From Streptococcaceae bacterium (lineage in GTDB: Bacteria; Bacillota; Bacilli; Lactobacillales; Streptococcaceae), in assembly GCA_031279745.1 (NCBI GenBank), contig JAITHN010000026.1:1-33241 (forward strand): a DNA stretch of 33,241 bases, written 5' to 3'. Positions 1-7,309 of this stretch are shown one piece after another. Each line of letters opens with the position of its first letter. Within the stretch, counting starts at the first letter, position 1. The notes below the pieces were generated by a model. The model worked only from the letters and a program-made list of their open reading frames with translations. It made no database searches and was not told where the DNA came from. The position numbers were made by a program, and so were the translations under genes.

Positions 1-1080
1 GCCATCTTAAGAGAAATAGCAAGAAACGGACAAGTTTTCTACTTATATAACAGTGTAGAATCGATTGAAAGAAAAGTTTCTGAGTTAGAAGAATTGATTC
101 CAGAAGCAAATATCGGATATGCGCATGGACAGATGAGCGAAGTCCAGTTGGAAAACGTTCTCTATGATTTTATTGACGGTCAATATGATGTATTGGTGAC
201 TACGACGATCATAGAAACAGGTGTGGACATACCAAACGCCAACACCATTTTTGTAGAAAATTCGGATTATATGGGGCTTTCAACACTCTATCAACTTCGC
301 GGAAGGGTTGGGAGAAGTAATCGTGTCGCCTATGCCTATTTCATGTACCAAGCTGAAAAAGTGCTGAGCGAGGTGAGCGAGAAGCGTTTACAAGCACTGA
401 AAGACTTTACAGAACTTGGAAGTGGGTTCAAGATTGCCATGCGAGACCTTTCCATTCGCGGGGCTGGGAACTTGCTAGGAAGTCAGCAACATGGGTTCAT
501 AGATTCGGTTGGGTTTGAGATGTATAGTCAACTTCTTGAAGAAGCCGTTGCAAGAAAGCAGGGCAAACAAAAAGCAGAAGCGAAAACAGAAGTAGAAATC
601 TCCCTTAGCATTGATGCCTACTTACCTAAGACCTATATTGCAGACGAGCGACAAAAGATTGAAATTTACAAACGCATCCGACAATTTGAAAAAGACGATG
701 AATATATGGAACTTCAAAGTGAGTTGATTGATCGGTTTGGGGACTTTCCAAGCGAAGTCGGCAACCTCCTTCTTATTGGAAAGATAAAATATGATGGGGA
801 AAAGGCGCTTGTTGAAAAAATTCAGAAGAATAGCATTCGAGGAGTCGACGAATTAAAAGTAACCCTAAGTCCCAAAGCAAATGAAGTATATAAGGCAGAG
901 CAGTATTTTGAAGCGCTAAGTTTGACGAAATTACGTGCTAAGATTGAGGATACGGATGGAAAAATGGCTATCACCCTCCTACTGAATCGTGAAATCAAAG
1001 TAGAAGAGTGGCTAAAAGAGTTATCGAACCTTATTGAAGGGCTCCGCCGAGTGAAGGCAGGTGAGAAACTCAATGGCTAG
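1..1080 (+). CDS. mfd: Transcription-repair coupling factor Mfd, C-terminal part (5' end outside window)
   Basis: Mfd is an SF2 translocase that pushes stalled RNA polymerase off DNA lesions and recruits UvrA for nucleotide excision repair. The frame is open from base 1, so the gene continues to the left; about 359 codons of a roughly 1,170-residue protein are present. Visible are helicase motif V (TTTIIETGVDIP, about residue 67), motif VI (QLRGRVGRS, about 98), the TRG-like region with GAGNLLGSQQHGF, and the C-terminal TRCF domain that regulates the motor. The N-terminal UvrB-like and RNA-polymerase-interaction domains are off-window. The stop overlaps the next gene by 8 bp, so they are co-transcribed. 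No frame damage seen. Confidence 0.97.
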   Translation, partial: AILREIARNGQVFYLYNSVESIERKVSELEELIPEANIGYAHGQMSEVQLENVLYDFIDGQYDVLVTTTIIETGVDIPNANTIFVENSDYMGLSTLYQLRGRVGRSNRVAYAYFMYQAEKVLSEVSEKRLQALKDFTELGSGFKIAMRDLSIRGAGNLLGSQQHGFIDSVGFEMYSQLLEEAVARKQGKQKAEAKTEVEISLSIDAYLPKTYIADERQKIEIYKRIRQFEKDDEYMELQSELIDRFGDFPSEVGNLLLIGKIKYDGEKALVEKIQKNSIRGVDELKVTLSPKANEVYKAEQYFEALSLTKLRAKIEDTDGKMAITLLLNREIKVEEWLKELSNLIEGLRRVKAGEKLNG

Positions 1081-2641
1081 ACAGTTTAATGCTGAAAATG
1101 TTCTAAAAGGTGTGAGCGTTTTGACCGTTGCAAGCTTTATCGCAAAAATATTGTCAGCGCTCTATCGTGTTCCTTATCAAAACTATGTAGGCGATATTGG
1201 CTTTTATGTCTATCAACAAGTCTATCCAATCTACGGGGTAGCTATGATGATTGCGCTAGGTGGCCTTCCTCAGTTTATTAGTAAAGTGACGGTGGAAAGT
1301 CAGACGGACTTAGAGCTAGAAAGTGATCTATACGATTGTTTTCGAGCAGTGAGTATTGTGTCGTTCGCCCTGTTTCTCATCGTGTTTTTTGGAAGCGATG
1401 TTTTGGCAAATATGATGGGCCAGGCAAAACTTTCACCGGTGATAAAAATGAGTGCGCTGAGTTTTTTAATCACCCCCTTTTTATCTATCATCCGCGGTGC
1501 ATTTCAAGGAAAGCTAAAAATGATTCCGACTGCAACTTCACAATTGCTCGAACAAATTCTTCGTGTAATCATGATTTGGTTTGCGGCATGGGGGTTTCAA
1601 AAGCTGAATTACTCTGTGTATGAAACGGGTGAGCTTGCCATGAGCGGTAGCGTTGTTGGAGGTGTGGCAGGCGTCTTTCTCCTTTTAGGTTATTTAAGGA
1701 AGGAAAAGGATATACCCATTCACTTTCATTTCAAACGGAGAAATAGAAGTGGAAAAGGACGACGTCTTTTGAAACGGATGGTCATAGAAGGAGGGGTGAT
1801 GAGTATTTACTCTGGATATCTCATTCTTCTACAATTGGTTGACAGTTTTACCATAAATAAAGCATTGGTGGACCATGGACTGACAGGAGTTCAAGCGGAG
1901 ATTACAAAGGGGATTTTCGACCGCGGTCAACCTTTTGTTCAACTAGGATTAATTGTCTCCCTAGCCCTTACCTCAAGTTTTCTTCCATCTTTAACTGAGA
2001 AATACCTTTCAAAAGATGAAACGGAATTTAAAAAGCATGCAAAACGCTTGCTAAAATTAACCATCGTGATGGGTGCAGGTGCAACCGCAGGACTCATCGC
2101 CTTGCTTCCCGTTTTTAATATTGCACTCTTTAAGGAAAATAGAGAGATGATGGCGCTGAGTGTGTTTGTCACGTCGGCATTCTTCATGGTCATCATCCAA
2201 GCAATTCAGAGTATTTTCCAGAGTCAGGGCGACTATTGGACGCCGCTAAGAGCAGCGTTCATCGGGATTGTTTTAAAAGTGCTCTCTACTTCCATATTCA
2301 CAGAAACATTCGGGATAACAGGGACTAGCTTTGCCACGATTCTTGCATTATGCGGTTGTCTCTTGTCAATCGTTTGGAAGGCGCCAAAGCATCTCATCGA
2401 CTGGAGGACCCTCATTCGTGTAGGACTGGGCATTTTTGCGATGAGTCTTTTGCTCGTTGGCTTTCGTATATGGATGGGAGATGTTCAAGAACGGGTTATG
2501 GCGTTTCTCCTTTCTTTACTATGTGTCTTGATAGGAGGAACTGTTTACATGTTTATATTACTGAAATTACAAGTGTTTTCCGAGGAAGAATTAGAAGAAA
2601 TCCCTTGGATCGGGAAATGGAAGAAGAGGAGTAAAAGATGA
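1073..2641 (+). CDS. MOP/MATE-type polysaccharide or lipid flippase (YabM/SpoVB/MurJ-like)
   Basis: A 522-residue polytopic membrane protein of the MOP superfamily, the group that includes SpoVB, YabM and the lipid II flippase MurJ. Members export lipid-linked sugar precursors across the cytoplasmic membrane. The N-terminus has the typical opening of this family (an FxAENVLKGVSVLTVASFIAKIL-type stretch) and many hydrophobic helices follow to about residue 505, with a basic C-terminus. I chose ATG 1073 over GTG 1061 because AGGTGAG lies 8-10 bases upstream of it. It overlaps mfd at its start and the next gene by ATGA at its end. The mfd-yabM pairing is conserved in Firmicutes. The exact substrate cannot be read from sequence. 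Confidence 0.88.
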   Translation: MARQFNAENVLKGVSVLTVASFIAKILSALYRVPYQNYVGDIGFYVYQQVYPIYGVAMMIALGGLPQFISKVTVESQTDLELESDLYDCFRAVSIVSFALFLIVFFGSDVLANMMGQAKLSPVIKMSALSFLITPFLSIIRGAFQGKLKMIPTATSQLLEQILRVIMIWFAAWGFQKLNYSVYETGELAMSGSVVGGVAGVFLLLGYLRKEKDIPIHFHFKRRNRSGKGRRLLKRMVIEGGVMSIYSGYLILLQLVDSFTINKALVDHGLTGVQAEITKGIFDRGQPFVQLGLIVSLALTSSFLPSLTEKYLSKDETEFKKHAKRLLKLTIVMGAGATAGLIALLPVFNIALFKENREMMALSVFVTSAFFMVIIQAIQSIFQSQGDYWTPLRAAFIGIVLKVLSTSIFTETFGITGTSFATILALCGCLLSIVWKAPKHLIDWRTLIRVGLGIFAMSLLLVGFRIWMGDVQERVMAFLLSLLCVLIGGTVYMFILLKLQVFSEEELEEIPWIGKWKKRSKR

Positions 2642-3501
2642 AGTTAGGATTTATTGGAATTGGTGTCATGGGAGAAGCTATGGTGAAAAACCTCATAAAT
2701 GCGGGGAATTCTCTCCATGTCTACAACCGAACAAAAAGCAAAACGGATGGTGTGGTGGCAGCAGGTGCGCTCTATCATCCCACTCCAATGGAAGTGATGG
2801 ACAACTCCGAAATTATTTTTACCATGGTCGGATTTCCAAAAGATGTTGAAGAAGTTTATTTTGGAGACAAAGGAATCTTCCAATCAGAAAAAATCAAAGG
2901 GAAAATACTAGTTGATATGACCACGACGAAACCAGTTTTGGCATTGAAGATTTTCGAAGAGGCAACGCGCTTGGGGGCAACAAGTTTAGATGCGCCAGTG
3001 TCTGGTGGAGACTTGGGAGCAAAAAATGGGACGTTAACCATAATGGTTGGAGGGAGCGATGCTGCCTATCAACAAGTTCACCCCTATTTCGAAATTATGG
3101 GCACAACCATCAACCTCATGGGTGGACCTTCCATGGGTTCTCATACCAAAATGGCAAATCAAATCGGGATAGCTGGGACTATGACCGCGATGACGGAAAC
3201 GCTCGTCTATGCGAAGGCAGCTGGACTCGATTTACAGCAAGTCATCGACACCCTCTCTGGAGGTGGGGCTTCTACATGGTCGTTAACCAATTATTCTCCA
3301 AGGATTTTGAAAGAGGATTTTACTCCAGGGTTCTTTGTAAAACACTTTATTAAAGATCTTGGGATTGCCCTTGAAGAAGCGGAGAAAATGGAAATTCAGC
3401 TTCCTTCGACTGAATTGGCGAAATCTTTATATGAGAAACTTGCTAAAAAGGGCTATAACGATGAGGGAACACAGAGCTTGATTAAGCTTTGGTGGGATTA
3501 A
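2638..3501 (+). CDS. NAD(P)-dependent beta-hydroxyacid dehydrogenase (3-hydroxyisobutyrate dehydrogenase family)
   Basis: A 287-residue cytosolic oxidoreductase of the 6-phosphogluconate/3-hydroxyisobutyrate dehydrogenase superfamily. It has the Rossmann dinucleotide motif GIGVMG (residues 7-12), an NRT after strand beta-2 (30-32) that suggests NADPH preference, the substrate-binding signature DAPVSGG (118-124), and the catalytic lysine in SHTKMANQ (Lys171). The C-terminal all-helical domain is complete and the length is normal. The start overlaps the flippase stop by ATGA, so translation is coupled. Family members oxidise or reduce small beta-hydroxyacids such as tartronate semialdehyde, succinic semialdehyde or 3-hydroxyisobutyrate; the substrate here is unknown. 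No neighbouring pathway gene settles it. Confidence 0.9.
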   Translation: MKLGFIGIGVMGEAMVKNLINAGNSLHVYNRTKSKTDGVVAAGALYHPTPMEVMDNSEIIFTMVGFPKDVEEVYFGDKGIFQSEKIKGKILVDMTTTKPVLALKIFEEATRLGATSLDAPVSGGDLGAKNGTLTIMVGGSDAAYQQVHPYFEIMGTTINLMGGPSMGSHTKMANQIGIAGTMTAMTETLVYAKAAGLDLQQVIDTLSGGGASTWSLTNYSPRILKEDFTPGFFVKHFIKDLGIALEEAEKMEIQLPSTELAKSLYEKLAKKGYNDEGTQSLIKLWWD

Positions 3502-3534
3502 TTTGCAAAAAAGAATGCAAGCCCCTTGATTATT

Positions 3535-3543
3535 TGTTACAAT
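3535..3543 (+). promoter_or_regulatory. Extended -10 promoter of the ykuJ-like gene
   Basis: TGtTACAAT forms an extended -10 element 33 bases before the start codon. The -35 position (3515-3520, ATGCAA) is poor, as is usual with an extended -10. It separates the YkuJ-like gene from the operon upstream. Confidence 0.55.
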
Positions 3544-3575
3544 AACGGAGAGATAAGTTTAAAGGAGGACTACCG

Positions 3576-3803
3576 ATGAAATCGAATTTGGTAGCAATTA
3601 TCAGTCGACTACTAGCTATGACTGAGGAAACAGAAGACAGCGTGCAAACACGACGTTTTGAAAATAATGGTGAATTAAGAGCGGAAGTCACTTATGACAG
3701 CGAAGAAAAAGTCTTTATTTTAAAAGAAACAGCAACAGGATATACAACGACTTTCGATGATATCGATGATTTGGCGATGGATATCTACGATTTAGTCTTT
3801 TAA
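3576..3803 (+). CDS. ykuJ: YkuJ-family small protein (DUF1797)
   Basis: A 75-residue acidic cytosolic protein. It matches the YkuJ/DUF1797 family of Firmicutes in length and layout: an N-terminal helix with IISRL, a QTRRFENNGE strand region near residue 25, and the C-terminal FDDIDDLAMDIYDL helix. The biochemical function of the family is not established. The start at ATG 3576 has a perfect AAAGGAGG eight bases upstream. The gene is flanked by its own extended -10 promoter and an intrinsic terminator, so it is probably monocistronic. Confidence 0.85.
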   Translation: MKSNLVAIISRLLAMTEETEDSVQTRRFENNGELRAEVTYDSEEKVFILKETATGYTTTFDDIDDLAMDIYDLVF

Positions 3804-3811
3804 CCCTAAAA

Positions 3812-3840
3812 GCGCAAATCAGAAATGATTGCGTTTTTTT
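3812..3840 (+). terminator. Intrinsic terminator after ykuJ
   Basis: GCGCAAATCA - GAAA - TGATTGCG with one bulged base, followed by seven T. It lies nine bases after the stop codon. Confidence 0.85.
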
Positions 3841-3890
3841 ACTTAAACTCTTAAAAAAAGAGTAAATCAGGTAGGTTTGCAATGTTTTTA

Positions 3891-3919
3891 TTGACTAGAC
3901 GACTTGCAGTTGATATAAT
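3891..3919 (+). promoter_or_regulatory. Promoter of the L21 leader / rplU operon
   Basis: TTGACT, 17-base spacer, TATAAT, with TG one base before the -10. This is close to the perfect sigma-A consensus, as expected for a ribosomal protein operon. Confidence 0.9.
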
Positions 3920-3925
3920 TTAAAA

Positions 3926-4015
3926 GTTGTAAATGCGTATCTTGCGTTTCAACCGCTCAAAATAGGTTTCAAGTGGAAACCACCTATGATGGCGAGTCTA
4001 AAATTTATAAGGAGG
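3926..4015 (+). ncRNA. L21 leader (ribosomal protein autoregulatory leader)
   Basis: A transcribed, ORF-free leader of about 95 bases between the promoter and rplU. It has the hallmarks I know for the Firmicute L21 leader: the conserved TTGCGTTTCAACCGCTC-type stretch (about 3942-3958), a hairpin with ATAGGT (3962-3967) facing ACCTAT (3982-3987), and GGCGAGT downstream that can pair with GCTC. GGTTTC/GAAACC (3965-3970/3976-3981) is an alternative inner pairing sharing the GGT. Such leaders are thought to let L21 repress its own operon. The ribosome binding site AAGGAGG is at 4009-4015. Confidence 0.8.
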
Positions 4016-4022
4016 TACAGAC

Positions 4023-4337
4023 ATGAGTGCATATGCTATTATCAAAACTGGCGGAAAACAAGTTAAAGTTGAAGTTGGTCAAGAAATCTACGTTGAAAAA
4101 TTAGACGCAGAAACTGGAGCAACTGTAACATTTGATGAAGTCGTTCTTGTTGGTGGTGAAAAAACTGTTGTAGGAACACCTGTTGTTCAAGGTGCAACTG
4201 TTGTTGGTAAAGTTGACAAACAAGGGAAACAAAAGAAAGTTGTCACTTTCAAATACAAACCTAAAAAACATTCTCACCGTAAACAAGGTCATCGTCAGCC
4301 GTATACAAAAGTAATTATCGAAGCAATCAACGCATAA
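4023..4337 (+). CDS. rplU: Ribosomal protein L21 (bL21)
   Basis: A 104-residue 50S ribosomal subunit protein that binds 23S rRNA. The N-terminus ([15 protein letters not shown]), the central VGTPVVQGA segment and the basic C-terminal tail [19 protein letters not shown] are typical of bL21. ATG 4023 follows AAGGAGGT at a good distance. It is the first gene of rplU-prp-rpmA, only one base from prp, and is preceded by an L21 leader that probably controls it. Confidence 0.98.
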   Translation: MSAYAIIKTGGKQVKVEVGQEIYVEKLDAETGATVTFDEVVLVGGEKTVVGTPVVQGATVVGKVDKQGKQKKVVTFKYKPKKHSHRKQGHRQPYTKVIIEAINA

Positions 4338-4338
4338 G

Positions 4339-4662
4339 ATGATTAAAGCGAAAATTCACAGAAAATCGAATGAAATCGTTTCGTATGAACTATCTGGACA
4401 TGCAATGAGTGGCGAATACGGTCACGATATTGTCTGCTCTGCTGTAAGTGTTTTATCCATTACAACTGCAAATGGATTGGAAAGACTGACAGGAGTGGAA
4501 CCGATAACGGAGATGTCAAGCGGATATTTATATGTTGAACTTCAAGAAAATCTTTCAAGTGAACAAAGAGAAATTGCACGCATTTTATTAGAAAATTTCC
4601 AAGATGCAATGTTGGATGTTGAAAATGAATACGGGCAATATGTAAAAGTAATCAAAGAGTAA
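4339..4662 (+). CDS. prp: Ribosomal-processing cysteine protease Prp
   Basis: A 107-residue protease of the YsxB/Prp family that removes the N-terminal extension of ribosomal protein L27. Essential features are visible: catalytic His21 in SGHAMSGEYGHD and catalytic Cys33 in DIVCSAVS. It sits between rplU and rpmA, as in nearly all Firmicutes, and its substrate is the next gene, whose L27 begins with the cleavable MLKLDLQLF extension. No separate promoter is seen, so it is co-transcribed. Confidence 0.96.
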   Translation: MIKAKIHRKSNEIVSYELSGHAMSGEYGHDIVCSAVSVLSITTANGLERLTGVEPITEMSSGYLYVELQENLSSEQREIARILLENFQDAMLDVENEYGQYVKVIKE

Positions 4663-4677
4663 TGGAGGTGAGACCTT

Positions 4678-4962
4678 ATGTTGAAATTAGACTTACAATT
4701 ATTCGCCCATAAAAAAGGTGGCGGATCTACAAGTAACGGACGTGATTCTCAATCTAAACGTTTAGGTGCAAAAGCAGCTGACGGTCAAACAGTTACAGGT
4801 GGTTCAATTCTTTACCGTCAACGCGGAACAAGAATTTACCCAGGTGTAAATGTTGGTAAAGGTGGAGATGATACATTGTTTGCTAAAGTTGAAGGTGTTG
4901 TTCGTTTCGAACGCCTTGGACGTGATAGAAAACAAGTTTCTGTTTATCCAAAAGCAAAATAA
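4678..4962 (+). CDS. rpmA: Ribosomal protein L27 (bL27), made as an N-terminally extended precursor
   Basis: A 94-residue 50S subunit protein whose mature N-terminus reaches the peptidyl transferase centre. The precursor starts MLKLDLQLF followed by AHKKGGGS; Prp is known to cut between F and A in this motif, leaving a functional L27. The body ([35 protein letters not shown]) is canonical. The ribosome binding site TGGAGGTGAG precedes ATG 4678. It is the last gene of the operon, with a strong terminator 12 bases downstream. Confidence 0.98.
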   Translation: MLKLDLQLFAHKKGGGSTSNGRDSQSKRLGAKAADGQTVTGGSILYRQRGTRIYPGVNVGKGGDDTLFAKVEGVVRFERLGRDRKQVSVYPKAK

Positions 4963-4974
4963 ATTTAAAATGTG

Positions 4975-5023
4975 AACATTTCTGAAACCTTTTAAGTAAA
5001 GGGTTTCGGAAGTGTTTTTTTTT
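4975..5023 (+). terminator. Intrinsic terminator of the rplU-prp-rpmA operon
   Basis: AACATTTCTGAAACC pairs with GGGTTTCGGAAGTG across a short loop, followed by nine T. A second small hairpin, ACAAGG (5036-5041) with CCTTGT (5053-5058) and TTTT, lies just beyond. Confidence 0.88.
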
Positions 5024-5161
5024 ACATGAGAGTATACAAGGGGACAATACCACCTTGTTTTCTAGTTTACTCGCAATAACACCTTTTTCACCTAACGTAC
5101 TCCCAACAACACCGGTTTGGGTTAAAATGAAGAAAACGTTTGGTGGAAGGGTTGGAATGAT

Positions 5162-6055
5162 ATGGTTGAAGCGAAAGAAAAGTTTTTAATTGGGAATATA
5201 CAAGATGAGGCGAAAGGTACTGGTGTGACAGTAATTTTAGCACCTTTTGGCGCAATAGGAGGTGTCAGTGTACGTGGTGGTGCACCTGGAACAAGAGAAA
5301 CCGACTTACTCAATCCAGTGAATACGGTAGAAAAAGTACACGCTGTAAGCCTTAGTGGTGGCAGTGCCTTTGGACTTGAAGCTAGTTGTGGGGTGATGCA
5401 GTATTTGCACGAAAACGAGATTGGATTTCTTGCAGGGACAGTTCACGTACCTATTATTCCAAGTGCTGTAATTTTCGATTTAGCTTATAAAGGTTTTGGT
5501 TTTCCAGATAAAAAAATGGGCTATGAAGCGTGCTTGTCTTCCACGGACAGTTTTGTGTTTGACACACAAGTCGGTGCTGGTTGTGGGGCAACGGTGGGGA
5601 AAATATTAGGGCCATTGTATGCTTCCAAAGGGGGAGTGGGTGTTTCAGAGATTCATTTAGCAGATGGTGTTTTCGTGCGTGCGGTTATTGTAGTCAATGC
5701 TTTTGGAGAAGTATATGACAAAAACATTGATGCACGTTATGGTGTAAATCATCCTACACTAGATGCAAGGGCGGTTTTACTTTCAGGGAAAATGCCCAAT
5801 CCAGAAAGTTTAAAAGGACAAAATACGACGATTGGTTGTATTTTGACCAATGCAAAATTGACGAAAAGTCAAGCCAATAAGTTAGCCGATATTGGGCATG
5901 ACGGATTCGCACAGGCGATTACTCCAGTGCATACGGAATTTGACGGAGATACATTATTTGCGCTTGCAAGTGGGGAAAAAGAAGTGCCTTTTTTAAGCCT
6001 TAGCACAGCGTGTGTAGAAGCTGTACGTCAAGCTATTGTAAATGCAGTGCAATAA
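5162..6055 (+). CDS. P1-family self-processing peptidase (DmpA / L-aminopeptidase type)
   Basis: A 297-residue N-terminal-nucleophile hydrolase of peptidase family P1. Family members are made as one chain and cut themselves into alpha and beta subunits to expose the nucleophile, then act as aminopeptidases or amidases. Characteristic blocks are visible: VRGGAPGTRETDLL (38-50), LSGGSAFGLEA (64-74), VGAGCGATVGK (137-147), NTTIGCILTNAKLTKSQANK (221-240) and HTEFDGDTLFALASG (257-271). By analogy self-cleavage would fall before Thr222, but I infer this from motif position. Start ATG 5162 has GGAAGGG about ten bases upstream. No signal peptide. It is monocistronic, between two terminators. Confidence 0.87.
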   Translation: MVEAKEKFLIGNIQDEAKGTGVTVILAPFGAIGGVSVRGGAPGTRETDLLNPVNTVEKVHAVSLSGGSAFGLEASCGVMQYLHENEIGFLAGTVHVPIIPSAVIFDLAYKGFGFPDKKMGYEACLSSTDSFVFDTQVGAGCGATVGKILGPLYASKGGVGVSEIHLADGVFVRAVIVVNAFGEVYDKNIDARYGVNHPTLDARAVLLSGKMPNPESLKGQNTTIGCILTNAKLTKSQANKLADIGHDGFAQAITPVHTEFDGDTLFALASGEKEVPFLSLSTACVEAVRQAIVNAVQ

Positions 6056-6073
6056 AGCACGGCAACATGCTTT
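6054..6073 (+). terminator. Small terminator hairpin at the end of the P1 peptidase gene
   Basis: AAAGCA pairs with TGCTTT across an eight-base loop, ending in TTTT. It overlaps the last stop codon bases. A stronger hairpin, CACCCAAAAGA/TCTTTTGGGTG, follows at 6136-6160 and could serve as back-up. Confidence 0.5.
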
Positions 6074-6429
6074 TCATCAGGGCATAGGTTACTTTATTTG
6101 GTGGTGTAGCGAGATGAACGGATAATTTGATAAAGCACCCAAAAGAAAATCTTTTGGGTGCGCTTTGTCGAGCTTAGCTTTATTTACGAGTTTCTACACA
6201 GCGAGCATGACAGATAATTCTAAACATTATCTATAAAGTTAATAAAAAAAGAATAAATGAATACGTTTTCTGTTAATTTTTTCTCATTTTACCCTTCTAA
6301 TAAAATAATTTTTGTCATATACTAAAATAAACATATAATTATTTGACAAATAACATTGATTATTTTAACATTAAGTTAGGAATTGAGGTGAAGCAAAGGA
6401 GGATTAGCTAAGCATATTGGGGGTCGCAT
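6056..6429. other. 374-bp intergenic region upstream of the surface-protein locus
   Basis: No coding region is supported here. It holds two hairpins after the P1 peptidase gene (6054-6073, 6136-6160), a 7-bp inverted repeat AGATAAT (6212-6218) facing ATTATCT (6226-6232) that could be an operator, a very AT-rich stretch from 6230 to 6380, and one good promoter at 6343-6371. An unused-looking AAAGGAGG lies at 6395-6402, 27 bases before the first annotated start. Confidence 0.7.
6343..6371 (+). promoter_or_regulatory. Likely promoter of the WxL-type surface-protein locus
   Basis: TTGACA (6343-6348), 17-base spacer, TAACAT (6366-6371). The -35 is perfect and the -10 matches four of six. It is about 58 bases upstream of the first gene and the only strong promoter I see for the five-gene cluster. 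Confidence 0.65.
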
Positions 6430-6657
6430 ATGGAAATTTTAACAGTTACAACCCAACACATCTTTCATATTGTAAAGATGGAGCACGGAACCATACCGGA
6501 TACAATGGGGGATGACCTGCAAAAATTGCCGAGCACAATCTCGCAATTAGGGCATTTTGGAGAGTCTCCTTCCTTTTGGATCACGTTTATGGGCGTCCTT
6601 CTCATCTTGTTAGCCTTAGAGGGGTTTATCAAAAAAGGAAGAGGTGGAGATGGATGA
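6430..6657 (+). CDS. Small membrane protein with degenerate cell-wall-sorting-like C-terminus
   Basis: A 75-residue protein I do not recognise by name. Its C-terminal half has the order of a sortase signal: LPST (33-36), then a spacer, a hydrophobic helix (about 49-67) and a basic KKGRGG tail. However, the fifth motif residue is Ile instead of Gly and the spacer is longer than usual. Small LPXTG proteins often accompany WxL/DUF916 genes, so position fits. No N-terminal signal peptide is visible. ATG 6430 is preceded only by GGGGG; the strong AAAGGAGG at 6395-6402 is too far away, and a TAA at 6409 blocks an upstream in-frame start. A lost or frameshifted N-terminus is possible. It overlaps the next gene by ATGA. 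Confidence 0.6.
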   Translation: MEILTVTTQHIFHIVKMEHGTIPDTMGDDLQKLPSTISQLGHFGESPSFWITFMGVLLILLALEGFIKKGRGGDG

Positions 6658-7256
6658 AATGGAGGATTTACATAATGAGTGCTTTGTTTCTCTTGTTTTC
6701 ACAAGTTCCAAGTGTTGCTCTTGCGGAAACAACTGAAACGAAGCTGACGCTATTGGGCGGATTATCGTTACAAAGTACAAAACGTGTGGAGTACGGAAGC
6801 TTCTTGGAAAATCAGGAAGTGGAAGAGATAAGAAACACCGAGCCTTTGTCACTCGTGATCGATGACCATCGAGCGCAGAAGGAACATGGGTTTACGATTT
6901 TGGTAAATATTGAGCTCACAAATAATCTAAATCAAGAAGATATGAAAATAGAGAGTTCAGGAACAGACTTTATTTTAGATCCTGAAGAAGCAAAGTTCTC
7001 GGCTGATGGAAAGCAATTACCAGAGAGTTGCATCCACAAATGTAAACCTTTACATTTGTTGAGGGATAAAGATGAAGCAGTGGAGGCGGATTTTCAACCA
7101 TTAATCCAAATCAATAAAAGCAATGCCTCAAGATATTTATTGACTTGGGGAGTCGGTACAATCGGAATAAAGATGGAAGAAGGTCTTCCTGTAGGGGATT
7201 ATTCGATTGTGACCAATTGGCAAATCACCGATGCATATAACGGTGAGATAGACTAA
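6654..7256 (+). CDS. Secreted WxL-like surface protein with degenerate motifs
   Basis: A 200-residue protein with a clear signal peptide (MKWRIYIMSALFLLFSQVPS, cut after ALA at about 24). The rest resembles a lone WxL domain, the module that anchors surface proteins non-covalently to peptidoglycan in Lactobacillales and Listeria. The first block reads VIDDHR...HGFTI, where GWxL is expected (Phe80-Thr81-Ile82). The second reads GDYSIVTNWQITDA near the end, where an xWTLsdaP ending is expected (Trp189-Gln190-Ile191). A cysteine pair C126-x3-C130 is unusual for a secreted protein of this group. I chose ATG 6654 for its GAGGTGGAG site, ATGA overlap with the preceding gene and immediate signal peptide; the frame is open further upstream. 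Family call is by motif position, not by search. Confidence 0.65.
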   Translation: MKWRIYIMSALFLLFSQVPSVALAETTETKLTLLGGLSLQSTKRVEYGSFLENQEVEEIRNTEPLSLVIDDHRAQKEHGFTILVNIELTNNLNQEDMKIESSGTDFILDPEEAKFSADGKQLPESCIHKCKPLHLLRDKDEAVEADFQPLIQINKSNASRYLLTWGVGTIGIKMEEGLPVGDYSIVTNWQITDAYNGEID

Positions 7257-7309
7257 GGGTTCAAAATTTTTTCAATAATAAATGGAGTATACATTAGGAG
7301 GAGAAGTGA

